DNA of 64,000 nucleotides, taken from Opitutales bacterium. Its GTDB lineage: Bacteria > Verrucomicrobiota > Verrucomicrobiia > Opitutales > T3Sed10-336. Made by a program: the position numbers and the translations under genes. The notes beneath the pieces are model-generated. The model saw nothing but the letters and a program-made list of their open reading frames with translations, was not told where the DNA came from and did not search any database. Each line of letters begins with the position of its first letter. Position 1 is the stretch's first letter. Shown here one piece after another: positions 8,293 to 17,230 of this stretch. The stretch is taken from contig SLTG01000008.1 of NCBI GenBank assembly GCA_007130045.1, forward strand, positions 35,547 to 99,546, written 5' to 3'.

Positions 8293-10128
8293 TTAGGGGG
8301 TTTCGGCGGCGGTCTCGACCTCCGGAAGTCGTTGCAGGATTTCACGGACGCGGAAGGATAGACCGTCGGTCTTCGTGATCCCGCGGATTCGTTTCAGGCA
8401 GGTTTCGGCCCGCAGGAGCCGCCCGAGGTGGCCGCATCCGTTGGTGTCGCAGTCGTTCATTTCCACAACGAAGACGTGCTGGAAACGGAGGAAGATTTCT
8501 TCGAGGCCTTCGGGGAGTGGATTGAGGTGGCGCAGGTGCAGCGAACTGAGGGTTCTCCCCTGGCTTGCGGCGCGGTCCACCGACTCGCGAATGATCCCTC
8601 CGGTCGAACCCCAACCGACGAGAAGAATCTCGCCTTCCCGGGGTCCGTAAACCTCGGGCGGCGGGAGTTCGCGGGCGAGCGCGACGAGCTTATCCCGGCG
8701 CTTCGCCGTCATGGCCGCGTGCGTCTTGGGATTCGCCGACGGGTGCCCGTTTTCGGTGTGTTCCAAGCCGGTGATATTGGGATATTTCCCATCCTTGATT
8801 CGCGTTCCCGGCGGGGCGTGACATGTGATGGATTCCAGGTCGTACGCCATGTGAGTGGCGAGCGCCTCGCGAGGCGCCGGCGGGACCTGCTTCAGTGTCG
8901 AAAGGTCGGGCAGGTTGAACGCTTCGATCCGGGTGGCGAGGGCCTGGTCGCTCAGAAACATGACCGGCACGCTGTACTTGTGCGCAATCCGCACCGCTTC
9001 GATAACCAGATAGAAGCAGTCCTCAACATTCGCCGGGGCCATGACCACGCGGGGAGCGTCTCCGTGTCCGGCATGAAGGGCCTGGTTGAGATCGGACTGC
9101 TCCACGTTGGTCGGCAGTCCCGTCGAGGGACCGCCCCGCTGAACGTCAACGATCAGGATCGGAATCTCCGCCATGACGGCGTAGCTGATTGCTTCGCTCT
9201 TCAAGGCTATTCCGGGCCCGCTGGACCCGGTCATTGAGACGGTGCCGCCGTATGCCGCGCCAAGCGCCGCGGAGATGGCCGCAAGTTCGTCTTCGGTCTG
9301 CAGGAATGTGCCTCCGTAATGCGGAAGGTCGCGGCGCAATTGCTCCATCACCTCCGTCCACGGAGTGATCGGGTAGGCGGCCCCGAAGCGGACGCCCGCG
9401 GCGATGGCGCCGTACGCCAGAGCCTGGTTCCCGGTCATGGTGACCTTCGGCCGGCCCGTGGCTTCGGGTTCTTCGAAAGAATACAGCGACATGACGTTGC
9501 CGATGGAATAGGCATATCCGCCGTTCAACGCCAGAAGCGCGTTGCGGACGACCGATTCGTCCTTGCCGGCGAAGCGTTCCTTGATCAGCTTCCGGACCTT
9601 TTTCATGTCCAGGTCGAAGGCCCGAGCCAGCAGGCCCATGAGGAAAATATTCTTCCCTTTCTGTTTTCCGGTACCGCCGAGAACCTCGATCGTGAGCGAG
9701 GTCATCGGAACTCCGGCCGGCGTGATCCTGCGGGCGCGGAGCACGCCGATGTCCGGTCTTACGTGGGTCGAATCGTAAAGCAGGATGCCGCCGTCGCGGA
9801 GGTTGTCCAAGTGGTCTTCGTACGAATGTTGGTAAAAGGCTACCAGGATATCCGAAGTGTCCCCGGGGGTGAGGACCTCGCCGGCGCCCATGTGGACCTG
9901 AAAGATCGAGGGGCCTCCGGAGATCGTGGCGGGGATGGTCATGTAAGTCATGACATCCATCTCGCTTCGACCTGCCAAGCGGGCGAGCATGGCGCCGACC
10001 GACTGGATGCCGTCCTGGGAATTCCCCGCGATGCGGATGACCGAGTCGCGGATCGTGCGTGGCACGGAAAGAATCGAGGCGCCGTCGGCCGGGTCTTTGT
10101 CGAGCGCTGGCAGGGATTGGTCTTTCAT
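8293..10128 (-). CDS. korA: 2-oxoacid:ferredoxin oxidoreductase, fused gamma-alpha subunit
   Basis: 611 residues from ATG 10128. Residues 25-190 are the gamma domain (start GNSQDGIQSVGAMLARLAGR) and the rest is the alpha domain with QALAYGAIAAGVRFGAAYPITP, the GSSGPGIALKSEAISYA loop and the NVEQSDLNQALHAGHGD segment. This gamma-alpha fusion is the normal form in many aerobic bacteria. Together with korB it makes reduced ferredoxin, and the adjacent EFG-less complex I is a plausible user. Confidence 0.94.
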   Translation of the reverse strand: MKDQSLPALDKDPADGASILSVPRTIRDSVIRIAGNSQDGIQSVGAMLARLAGRSEMDVMTYMTIPATISGGPSIFQVHMGAGEVLTPGDTSDILVAFYQHSYEDHLDNLRDGGILLYDSTHVRPDIGVLRARRITPAGVPMTSLTIEVLGGTGKQKGKNIFLMGLLARAFDLDMKKVRKLIKERFAGKDESVVRNALLALNGGYAYSIGNVMSLYSFEEPEATGRPKVTMTGNQALAYGAIAAGVRFGAAYPITPWTEVMEQLRRDLPHYGGTFLQTEDELAAISAALGAAYGGTVSMTGSSGPGIALKSEAISYAVMAEIPILIVDVQRGGPSTGLPTNVEQSDLNQALHAGHGDAPRVVMAPANVEDCFYLVIEAVRIAHKYSVPVMFLSDQALATRIEAFNLPDLSTLKQVPPAPREALATHMAYDLESITCHAPPGTRIKDGKYPNITGLEHTENGHPSANPKTHAAMTAKRRDKLVALARELPPPEVYGPREGEILLVGWGSTGGIIRESVDRAASQGRTLSSLHLRHLNPLPEGLEEIFLRFQHVFVVEMNDCDTNGCGHLGRLLRAETCLKRIRGITKTDGLSFRVREILQRLPEVETAAETP

Positions 10129-10922
10129 GGAAGCTCGTGCTGGTTTGGAATTGGATTCTCGCAGGAGATTGGGTGAAACGCTTGGCAGCGACTGTCCTTT
10201 GTTGTGTAAGTATTGCTCATTGAGTTTTTCCGTTGTGTGGAAACCGAAGGTGTTCCTGGTTTAAAGCATGGGCTATGCCAACCGGGTGGCTGCGACATTC
10301 AAGCGCGTGAAATGCGGGGACACGGTGAGCATGCTTCAGGATCTATCAGAACGATGACATTCCGGTACGACGCCGCTATACAGACGGTTTCGGCGTGCGT
10401 GATTCCTCGCCGTGTCGACCCGGGGGTCATGTGTGAATCCCGGAAATCACAGGCCTGCAGGGCCTTCCCGTAGGGCGGTTTGGTGGGGCGCTGTCACGCT
10501 TACGTGACATCCGGTTTCTGCCGCGCCGCCTGTGGATTCGGTTGAATGGCTTGGAGGGTCAAGACTCATCGCTATTTTGTGGCGCTGGCTGCCAGTGTCA
10601 TAACTTTGTGACTGCTTGAGTCCGGTATTCACGTGTGTGTGACAGTGGCCGGTGCTGCGGCTGAACGACCGGTTAATTGTCGTAGAGGGACGAATGCATG
10701 AGTTGGTGTAACGATTGATCACTCGCCGGTGCTAAAGCCGTTCTTATTGAAATCCCATGCTCAAGACTGATGGACATAATTTCTGCGGTTGCTTTTCCCT
10801 GGGATTTACCTAAGGTGACCATCGTGCCTTGAGGCCGGAAATTCCAGAATCAATCCAAGCATTTGTTGTTGTCCATGAACATTATTCGAATTCTTTCGCC
10901 CAGCGGTTTTGAGTGTCCGACG
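10129..10922. other. 794-bp intergenic region between korA and the TRAP genes
   Basis: No convincing gene is seen here. The region separates the divergent korAB-nuo and TRAP transcription units, so it probably holds two promoters. It is richer in short GTGAC/GTCAC words than its surroundings, including a perfect 7-bp inverted repeat listed separately. I see no IS remnant, tRNA or strong terminator hairpin. Confidence 0.5.
10492..10509. promoter_or_regulatory. candidate operator: TGTCACG-CTTA-CGTGACA inverted repeat
   Basis: A perfect 7-bp inverted repeat with a 4-bp spacer in the region upstream of the TRAP genes. Two further GTGAC words lie at 10608-10612 and 10637-10641. The spacing and symmetry look like a dimeric regulator site, but it could also be a weak hairpin, and no regulator gene is adjacent. 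Confidence 0.3.
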
Positions 10923-12050
10923 ATGAAATCGATCGGTAAAATGATTGGCTCCTGTTTTGTGTTGGTCTGCGCTCTGACTGTTTCAGGATGCGGCGATGGG
11001 ACAGGGGAGGACGAAGAAAGCGAGACCCGGCGTACCGCCACCTATCGGATTACGATGGTCGATCAGGACCTCTCCTATACGCGGGCCGGATCAGAGGTGT
11101 TCAAGCACCACGTCGAAACGGCGACGGATGGCGACATGACAGTCACACTCCTTCCGTGGGGCGCCGTCGGCACCGACCGGGAAGTGATTGACCAGCTCCG
11201 GCTCGGGGAACTTGAGGTGGTCAACGCAACGACTCCCGGTCTAACGGGTGTTATTCCGGAAGTGCAGGCTTATAATCTCCCCTTTCTCTTCCCGGACCGG
11301 ATTACGGCCTGGACTCTGATGCTCGATCCCGCGCATGTCGCGTTCATCCGCGAGCATTGGCTGGAGCGGTCCGGCAACACACTTCGCTTTCTCGGTGCGG
11401 CCGAAAACGCGATCCGCCACATGTACACGACGCGGGGCCCGATCCGGACGCCGGCGGATTTGACCGAACACCGCATTGTGATGCGAACGATGGAGGCGCC
11501 GCTGTATGTCAGCCTCTTCGAAGCCCTGGGTGTCCGCTCGGTTCTCACGATCCCGGCCGCCGAACGCTACACGGCGCTACAAACGGGCATGATCGACGGC
11601 ACGGAAGGCGGCTTGGCATCCGCGTGGGAGGCGGGCCTGCTCGAGGTCAGCGAGTACGTGAGCCTTACGGGTCACATGTTCGACTATCACTGGTACGTCG
11701 TGAACAATGATTTTTACAAGTCCCTCCCCGAGAGGTACCGGGAAATTGTCGGCGAAGCAGCGCTGCTTGCGGTTTTCACGCAAAATGTGGCGGCCATGCG
11801 TGAAAGCGATCAGGCGTTGACCGAGATGCGCAAGGCCGGTAGGCAAGTTTACCAACCCACCGCCGACGAATTGTCCCAATGGCGTGAAATCGGGCGCGAG
11901 CACGGCCTGGCGTATATGTCCCGCGAATTATCGACGGAATATCTGGATACGGTCATGGAAGCGGTTGAAGCGGCGCACGAACGTATTGAGGCATATCACG
12001 GGCGGCATGCGACGCCGTCAAACGACAGTGCCCGGGAGTTGGACGAATGA
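10923..12050 (+). CDS. TRAP transporter solute-binding lipoprotein (DctP family)
   Basis: 375 residues from ATG 10923, chosen because it gives a proper lipoprotein signal (hydrophobic LVCALTVSGC lipobox, Cys about residue 20); the frame is open 60 bp further upstream. The mature protein has the DctP fold signatures GELEVVNATTPGLTGVIPE and YNLPFLFPD, and the conserved R in HRIVMRTMEAPLY that salt-bridges carboxylate ligands. DctP proteins are usually free periplasmic proteins; a lipid anchor is less common. It overlaps the permease gene by ATGA. The substrate is probably an organic acid but cannot be read from sequence. Confidence 0.9.
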   Translation: MKSIGKMIGSCFVLVCALTVSGCGDGTGEDEESETRRTATYRITMVDQDLSYTRAGSEVFKHHVETATDGDMTVTLLPWGAVGTDREVIDQLRLGELEVVNATTPGLTGVIPEVQAYNLPFLFPDRITAWTLMLDPAHVAFIREHWLERSGNTLRFLGAAENAIRHMYTTRGPIRTPADLTEHRIVMRTMEAPLYVSLFEALGVRSVLTIPAAERYTALQTGMIDGTEGGLASAWEAGLLEVSEYVSLTGHMFDYHWYVVNNDFYKSLPERYREIVGEAALLAVFTQNVAAMRESDQALTEMRKAGRQVYQPTADELSQWREIGREHGLAYMSRELSTEYLDTVMEAVEAAHERIEAYHGRHATPSNDSARELDE

Positions 12051-13333
12051 TCGTTGTATGGATGTTCGTCGTCCTTATCGTCCTGATTCTCCTGGCAATG
12101 CCGGTGTTTGGCGCCATGGGTATCGCCGCGTTCCTTCATTACTTGGACACCGGTCGTGAGGGTACCCTCACGATCCTCTTTCAACAGATTTTCCGGGGCC
12201 TCACCGGAACGAGTTTCATGGCGATTCCGATGTTCCTGCTCGCAGGACAGATCATGAGTGCCGGCGGCCTGATAGACAGGCTGTTGGATCTCGCGAAGGC
12301 GTTGCTCGGTCACCTTACGGGCGGGCTTGCGCAGGTAAATATCGGGGCGAGCGTTTTCTTTTCGTCGATCTCCGGCTCCGCCCACGCGGACGTCGCCGCG
12401 CTTGGAACCACCTTGATACCTGCTATGGAGCGGGAAGGATACCCCAGAGGATTCGCAGGCGCGTTGACAGCCGCCTCGGGAACCCTCACGCCACTGCTGC
12501 CTCCCAGCATCGTGCTGATTGTCTATGGGGCGGCCTTTGGCGTATCGATTGGCGCTCTTTTTGCCGCCGGCGCGGGAGTGGGTCTTTTGCTGGCCCTGAT
12601 GCTTTCGGTGCAGACCTATTTCATGGTCAGGAAGGGAAACTACCCCCGGAGCCGACGGCAATCGGGGCGCGAAATCCTGCGCTGCCTGCTACGCGCCCTC
12701 CCCGCGCTCGGTCTCCCGGCCATAATTCTCGGGGGAATCTTCGGCGGGATCTTCACTGCAACCGAAGCCTCCGCCGTCGCGGTGGCCTACGCACTGACTC
12801 TGATCGTCATCTACGGGACGCTGCCGATCCGGAAACTCCCGGAGTTGATGCGGCAAACAGCGCTCACCACCGCCGCGATCATGATTCTGATCGCGATGGC
12901 CCAGTCGTTTTCCTATGTGATCGCCCGTCGAAACGTGCCGGAGGCCGTCATGGGCATGCTGGGCAGCATCACGGACAATTATATCATCCTGCTCATGCTG
13001 ATAGTCGGGATTCTCGTCTGTGCCGGGATGTTCGTTGACCGCACAACGAATGTACTGCTTTTCGGGCCCATTCTCTTGCCGATTCTCCACGGGCCGGAAC
13101 TGGGATTCGGTCCGGTCCATGCCGCCATGACCATGATCATGGCCCTGGGCGTTGGGCATCTGACCCCTCCCGTCGGCGGCACGCTCCTGACCACCGCCCT
13201 TGTGGGGAGGATTCCGGTGGAGGAACTGACGCGGTACATGTGGCCGTACATCATTTCCTTCATAATTCTCGCTATGGCCGTGACCTTCGTACCCGCCGTC
13301 TCGGAAACCCTTCCGCGCATCCTCGGATTCTGA
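12047..13333 (+). CDS. TRAP transporter large permease (DctM family)
   Basis: A 428-residue membrane protein with about 12 helices. The segments TGTSFMAIPMFLLAGQIM, SAHADVAALGTTLIPAM and LPPSIVLIVYGAAFGVSIG are typical of DctM. It uses the sodium gradient to import the ligand delivered by DctP. Its start overlaps dctP and its stop (TGATG) overlaps the small permease gene. Here M precedes Q, whereas P-Q-M is the usual order. Confidence 0.94.
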   Translation: MIVVWMFVVLIVLILLAMPVFGAMGIAAFLHYLDTGREGTLTILFQQIFRGLTGTSFMAIPMFLLAGQIMSAGGLIDRLLDLAKALLGHLTGGLAQVNIGASVFFSSISGSAHADVAALGTTLIPAMEREGYPRGFAGALTAASGTLTPLLPPSIVLIVYGAAFGVSIGALFAAGAGVGLLLALMLSVQTYFMVRKGNYPRSRRQSGREILRCLLRALPALGLPAIILGGIFGGIFTATEASAVAVAYALTLIVIYGTLPIRKLPELMRQTALTTAAIMILIAMAQSFSYVIARRNVPEAVMGMLGSITDNYIILLMLIVGILVCAGMFVDRTTNVLLFGPILLPILHGPELGFGPVHAAMTMIMALGVGHLTPPVGGTLLTTALVGRIPVEELTRYMWPYIISFIILAMAVTFVPAVSETLPRILGF

Positions 13334-13905
13334 TGAGAGACCCCGACGCCACGCCCGAAATCGACGCGCCCGCAGGAGCCTTCCGATCCGCGGTCCGTAT
13401 GCTGGATAAGGCGACAGGTGTGCTCGATCGATGGGTCCTGTTTGCCGTTACCACGTTTCTCGGGGCGCTATTCATTGCCTTGTTCACGCAAGTGGCGCTT
13501 CGTTACGTATTTGACATTCCCCTTCGCTGGCTTCCGGAACTGGCGGGATTTATTCAGGCCTACCTGATCATGTGGGGCTGCAGTTGCCTCATTCGCAACG
13601 ACGGGCACATCCGAATTACCTTCATTCCGAACCTCCTCCCCGCGCCGCTGCGGCGCGCGCTGTCGATCGGCATGCACGCCGTCCTCCTCATTTACATTAT
13701 ATACCTGACGTTCTACGGCTATCGGTTCGCGCTCCTCGGGTCCGGAGAGACAACCCCCACCGGAACGTTCGATTTCTTCATCCCCCGCCTCGCCCTCGTC
13801 ACCGGCGGTTTCCTCATGGCCGTCCAATTGTCAAATGCCCTGCTCCGGGAAATTTTTATCAGACCGAAATCGCCGCCGACTGACCAACTTGCGCTTAACC
13901 GGTAA
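13333..13905 (+). CDS. TRAP transporter small permease (DctQ family)
   Basis: 190 residues from ATG 13333, which shares one base with the dctM stop. Four membrane helices and the motif QVALRYVFDIPLRWLPELAGF are characteristic of DctQ. It is the third gene of the transporter operon. The convergent gap to the next gene (13906-14006) holds no clear terminator. Confidence 0.9.
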   Translation: MRDPDATPEIDAPAGAFRSAVRMLDKATGVLDRWVLFAVTTFLGALFIALFTQVALRYVFDIPLRWLPELAGFIQAYLIMWGCSCLIRNDGHIRITFIPNLLPAPLRRALSIGMHAVLLIYIIYLTFYGYRFALLGSGETTPTGTFDFFIPRLALVTGGFLMAVQLSNALLREIFIRPKSPPTDQLALNR

Positions 13906-14006
13906 ACTTGCGCCTGATTCGCCGCTTCAATAGTGGTAACCAAACGAATTCTTATTATCTTTAATGTTGCCCATACATCGAAGCGTTTTCGTAGCAGGAC
14001 GCACTT

Positions 14007-15122
14007 TCACGCCCATGCGGATTTTTTATTAGCATCAATGGGGTAGATGCAAATGACGGCCATCCCGCACACGACCCCGAAAGGAAGGTACCCGAAATAG
14101 CCGAGGAGCGGCATTTCAAAAATCATGAGGGCGTGAAAATGCGGGACGCCGTACACCCATTTCAAGGCGCTGAAATAATTCCACATCTCCCAGAAAAATC
14201 CGCACACGAGGGCGGCCAGCGCCCAGGCGCCGACCCAGCGCCAGTCGCCGGACCCGAGCCTGCCGGCGCACGTCCAGCGCGTTCGGGGAGGAGGCCAGGC
14301 GAGCAGGACGAGGATAGGCGCGACCCAGAGAAGAGGAAATAATGTCTCCGGCCACGCTCCGATTGCAATGAGAACGGCGCCGCCGGCGGCGCCGAACCCC
14401 GCCCTGAATCGAAGTGTATCCTCAATCGTAATACGAGGTCCGGCCGCGAGAAACCGGTTCAGGCGGGGAAAGGTCTTCAGCCAGCACGCGGTGGCGAAGA
14501 CGGCGGGGAGAACGACCGAGAACGAAACGCTGGCGTGCAGGATGTACTCCGTGGCGGAAATTTCCTCGGCCCCCGCGTACATCCAGTTTTGGGTGTGACG
14601 GTTCAACTGCTCGAAAACCCACCAGAACAATGCGCTCGCCGGAAAGAGGAGGGCGTAGCGCAATGGCGCGCTCGTCGCCGGACACGTTCCCGCGCGGGCG
14701 ACGACCAGCGCGTTGACGACGCCGATGTAGCCGAGCCAGAGGGGAGTGAAGGTGTAGTCCTGGAACGGGGCGAACCAATCGAACCGAGTCCAGGCGAGCA
14801 CCCAGAAACCCAGCGTCCATCCGGCCGCCGTCCATCCCCACCAGGGAAAGCGGGCCGCACGCTGCGGTCTCGCCGGGCGGACGAGCTCCTCCGGCGGTTT
14901 TCGCCTGAAGACAAACCAGAGCAACACGAGCGCTACTCCGCTTCCGGCGAGGGCAACCCATGATACCGGAGACAGAAACGGTTCCTGCCGTTCCTCCGAT
15001 TGCGGCGGAGAATCCAGAAAGCCCTCCACGGGCTCTCCCTCGATCATCGCTCCGACAAGCGGAAGGAGAATCACAACGCACAGAATCCCGAACAACCAAA
15101 CCAATTTTTCAAGAACAGTCAT
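14007..15122 (-). CDS. polytopic membrane protein of unknown function
   Basis: 371 residues with about ten hydrophobic segments. An acidic, proline-rich loop lies at about residues 28-50 after the first helix. The C-terminal third holds conserved-looking motifs, CGFFWEMWNYFSALKWVYG and FEMPLLGYFGYLPFGVVCG, which I have the impression recur in uncharacterised membrane proteins of several phyla. Clustered Trp, Glu and Asn in a membrane setting suggest a bound ligand or cofactor rather than a simple structural role, but no function can be assigned. It stands alone, convergent with the TRAP genes. Confidence 0.75.
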   Translation of the reverse strand: MTVLEKLVWLFGILCVVILLPLVGAMIEGEPVEGFLDSPPQSEERQEPFLSPVSWVALAGSGVALVLLWFVFRRKPPEELVRPARPQRAARFPWWGWTAAGWTLGFWVLAWTRFDWFAPFQDYTFTPLWLGYIGVVNALVVARAGTCPATSAPLRYALLFPASALFWWVFEQLNRHTQNWMYAGAEEISATEYILHASVSFSVVLPAVFATACWLKTFPRLNRFLAAGPRITIEDTLRFRAGFGAAGGAVLIAIGAWPETLFPLLWVAPILVLLAWPPPRTRWTCAGRLGSGDWRWVGAWALAALVCGFFWEMWNYFSALKWVYGVPHFHALMIFEMPLLGYFGYLPFGVVCGMAVICIYPIDANKKSAWA

Positions 15123-15459
15123 TTCATGCGAGGCGCGGATTCATGCAATGCATCCCGATGTTTTCACACGGTCAGCGACCATCCGGCAAGACCGGATCCG
15201 CAGCATCGGGCCTCGCCCGATGAATATGGGCGCGACAACTTCGATACGGGCGCGTCAATTTCGGAATGTACCGAGTTTCATGTCTCAGGATGTTTCGCAG
15301 CACCGCAGAGGAGGGAAGGGAGCAGAGCCGCCCTCTCCGGTATTGTGGCGTGCTTGCTTGCAAGCGCTGTACGGAGAACGGAACACCCCCCCGTCCACGC
15401 TCCGTCCCTTGCCTCGCGGGCCACTCGTCCAGGCACGTAACCCCCCGGACGAACAGCAT
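15123..15459. other. 337-bp intergenic region with one copy of a dispersed repeat
   Basis: No convincing gene. At 15299-15318 it carries a 20-base word that recurs with one mismatch at 54447-54466 downstream of nosZ. Small open frames in this stretch overlap each other on both strands and have no recognisable content. Confidence 0.4.
15299..15318 (+). repeat. dispersed intergenic repeat, copy 1 (AGCACCGCAGAG...)
   Basis: The word AGCACCGCAGAG followed by GAGGGAAG matches 54447-54466 at 19 of 20 positions. Both copies lie between genes. Purine-rich GCAGAG-type intergenic repeats are widespread in some phyla, so this may be a family with more copies outside the window. Confidence 0.5.
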
Positions 15460-16167
15460 CTATCGGCGTGACCCCGTTTCCTTCACCCCGTCGGTCGAGA
15501 TGGTGTGGGCGCCTTCGTAATTCATTGTTCGGTAATAACGGTGGCGCCCATCATCGTCGATCACGATCAGTTCGGTCGATCCATGGCCTTCGGAATCATC
15601 CCAACGAAGGGGGTGCCCGGTTTCCAAGGACGATTCCTCCGCCCGCCGGCGCATCATCTGTTGGTGCTCCCTGAGCTCGGAAATCCGCTCGATCGACCGC
15701 TGCAGACGGGCCTCCCTCATTTGGGCGCCGGTAGTCAAGTTCCCCTCGGAGTCGATCAAGGGAGGCCGCAGGAATTCACTGAAATCAGGCAGCTCCCGCG
15801 GCGGGCGGGGCTCGTGGGCGTCCGGATCGAACTCCCCGTACTCTGCGCGCTCCGCCTCGGCATGGGCGGCGTTCGTCAGGAGTTCGCGATGGTCGGCAAC
15901 GAGACGCTCGCGCCGATCCGGGGAGAACGTGTCCCACCGTGCCCCGTATTGGCCGATCAGTCTTTGCTCGATCACCTCCGTGGGGATTTCGAAGGATTGG
16001 AATACTCGAGCCGCCATTGCGGAGCCAACCGCTTCACCGTGGATTTTGGACAACCGTTCCTCCAATTCGGCTTCAGTCACCGCGTATGACGCCAAAATCG
16101 GTGCTGTAGAGAGAATCAAGCAGCCGACGACGGCTGCCAGGCAAACGAGAGGGGTGAGGGTTTTCAT
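15460..16167 (-). CDS. secreted protein of unknown function
   Basis: 235 residues with a clear N-terminal signal peptide (MKTLTPLVCLAAVVGCLILS, cleavage probably near ASYA). A Cys at residue 16 lies inside the hydrophobic core and not in a good lipobox. The mature part is charged and mostly helical, with a Glu/Arg-rich stretch and a proline-rich acidic linker, and ends in a short beta-like tail (TELIVIDDDGRHRYY). I do not recognise a family. Confidence 0.65.
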   Translation of the reverse strand: MKTLTPLVCLAAVVGCLILSTAPILASYAVTEAELEERLSKIHGEAVGSAMAARVFQSFEIPTEVIEQRLIGQYGARWDTFSPDRRERLVADHRELLTNAAHAEAERAEYGEFDPDAHEPRPPRELPDFSEFLRPPLIDSEGNLTTGAQMREARLQRSIERISELREHQQMMRRRAEESSLETGHPLRWDDSEGHGSTELIVIDDDGRHRYYRTMNYEGAHTISTDGVKETGSRR

Positions 16168-16336
16168 AACGGTTAGAGATCTGGTGGTTTCGGTCGAAGG
16201 GGTCGAACTGGATTATGGTCAGTGCGATTTCCCAGGATCTGAATGCAATTGTCAACTGATGGGAGCGGGAACACAATTCGGTTTCGATGGGGTTTTCCAA
16301 ATATTAACGTAACTGCTCAGGTGCAATAGGACCGTT

Positions 16337-17230
16337 TCAAGCAAGAGTGCTAGTGGTACCCGACATTGCGTCGGTTAATGCCTCAAGGAGGGGTACCCAT
16401 TGTTTGACGCATGTGGACAGGTAGGAACGAGTGGCGGCGAAGATCTCCGCTCCCTTCCAACTGTGGAAGCAGCCGGATAACTCTTGCCGGATCTTTGCCA
16501 TGCGTACGTCACGCTCGGCTTGGTTATACGTGAAGGGGGCCTCCTCGTGATAGAGAAACGCCAACACCCATTCTTCGTGCTCGTTGAGGCGATCGGTAAG
16601 GTTGAGCGCATTCGGTTTGGCCACCCAATCTCGTTGTCCCGACTTGAGAACCGGAGGTTTCCAAGGGTTTTCCTTTCGGCCTTGCTCCAGACATCGGTGG
16701 TAACTCTTTCGCCATTTGTCGGAAGGTTTCGCCTCAGGCTCCCGGCAGGCGCGTTGCAGCAAGCGCTTCAGGTGGCGCGCCCAACTTTGCCCAAGATCCT
16801 CAAAGTAGGTCAACTTGCTGATGATATGTTCGTTGGAGATGGAATGCTCGAAACCCAGACCAAGGTAAGCCGACCAGAAGTGATGCACAAACCTTCCCCG
16901 ATACTCGGGAAGCACTCCCATCCGTTCGATCGCTTTGCCCCCGCGTTTCGGATCGATATGGTAAAGCGTCTGCTTGGAAGTGCTCAACGAATGCAGCCAC
17001 ACGCATTTTCCTTCCACCAGCATTCCGTTTTCATCGGCATGAAGCCACCGGCTCATTCCCGAGTTTGCAAGCCATCTCTTTCCGGAAACCCTCCAGATTG
17101 GCGGCGCAGCGTTTACGAGGTTCGTACAGAGTACCCTCCGAAGGTTAGCATCCGAAAAGATCTTTGCACATCTCTTGAATCCTGCGCATCGGAACGGTAT
17201 TGTGCCCGCTTGCGGGCATCCCGCGCACAT
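16337..17230 (-). pseudogene. IS66-family transposase (TnpC-like), decayed and truncated
   Basis: The middle and C-terminus match the IS66 transposase: HADENGM, KCVWLHSLSTSKQTLYHIDP, GVLPEYRGRFVHHFWSAY and YNQAERDVRMAKIRQELSG with the third catalytic Glu. Decay is visible in three ways. The N-terminal zinc-finger and helix domains are missing or unrecognisable. About 65 bp near 17040-17115 read better in another frame, giving KRCAANLEGFRKEMACKLG, before the main frame resumes. The position of the second catalytic Asp (HDGW in the family) is His-Phe-Trp here. No partner genes tnpA or tnpB of the element are present. A possible end (GTAACTGCTCAGG) lies at 16309. Confidence 0.85.

Noticed and set aside
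10447..10722. 91-codon minus-strand frame in the kor/TRAP gap
   Set aside because: Low-complexity Ser/Thr-rich translation with no ribosome site or family content.
15148..15471. 107-codon plus-strand frame
   Set aside because: Overlaps other frames on both strands and runs into the end of the secreted-protein gene; no recognisable features.
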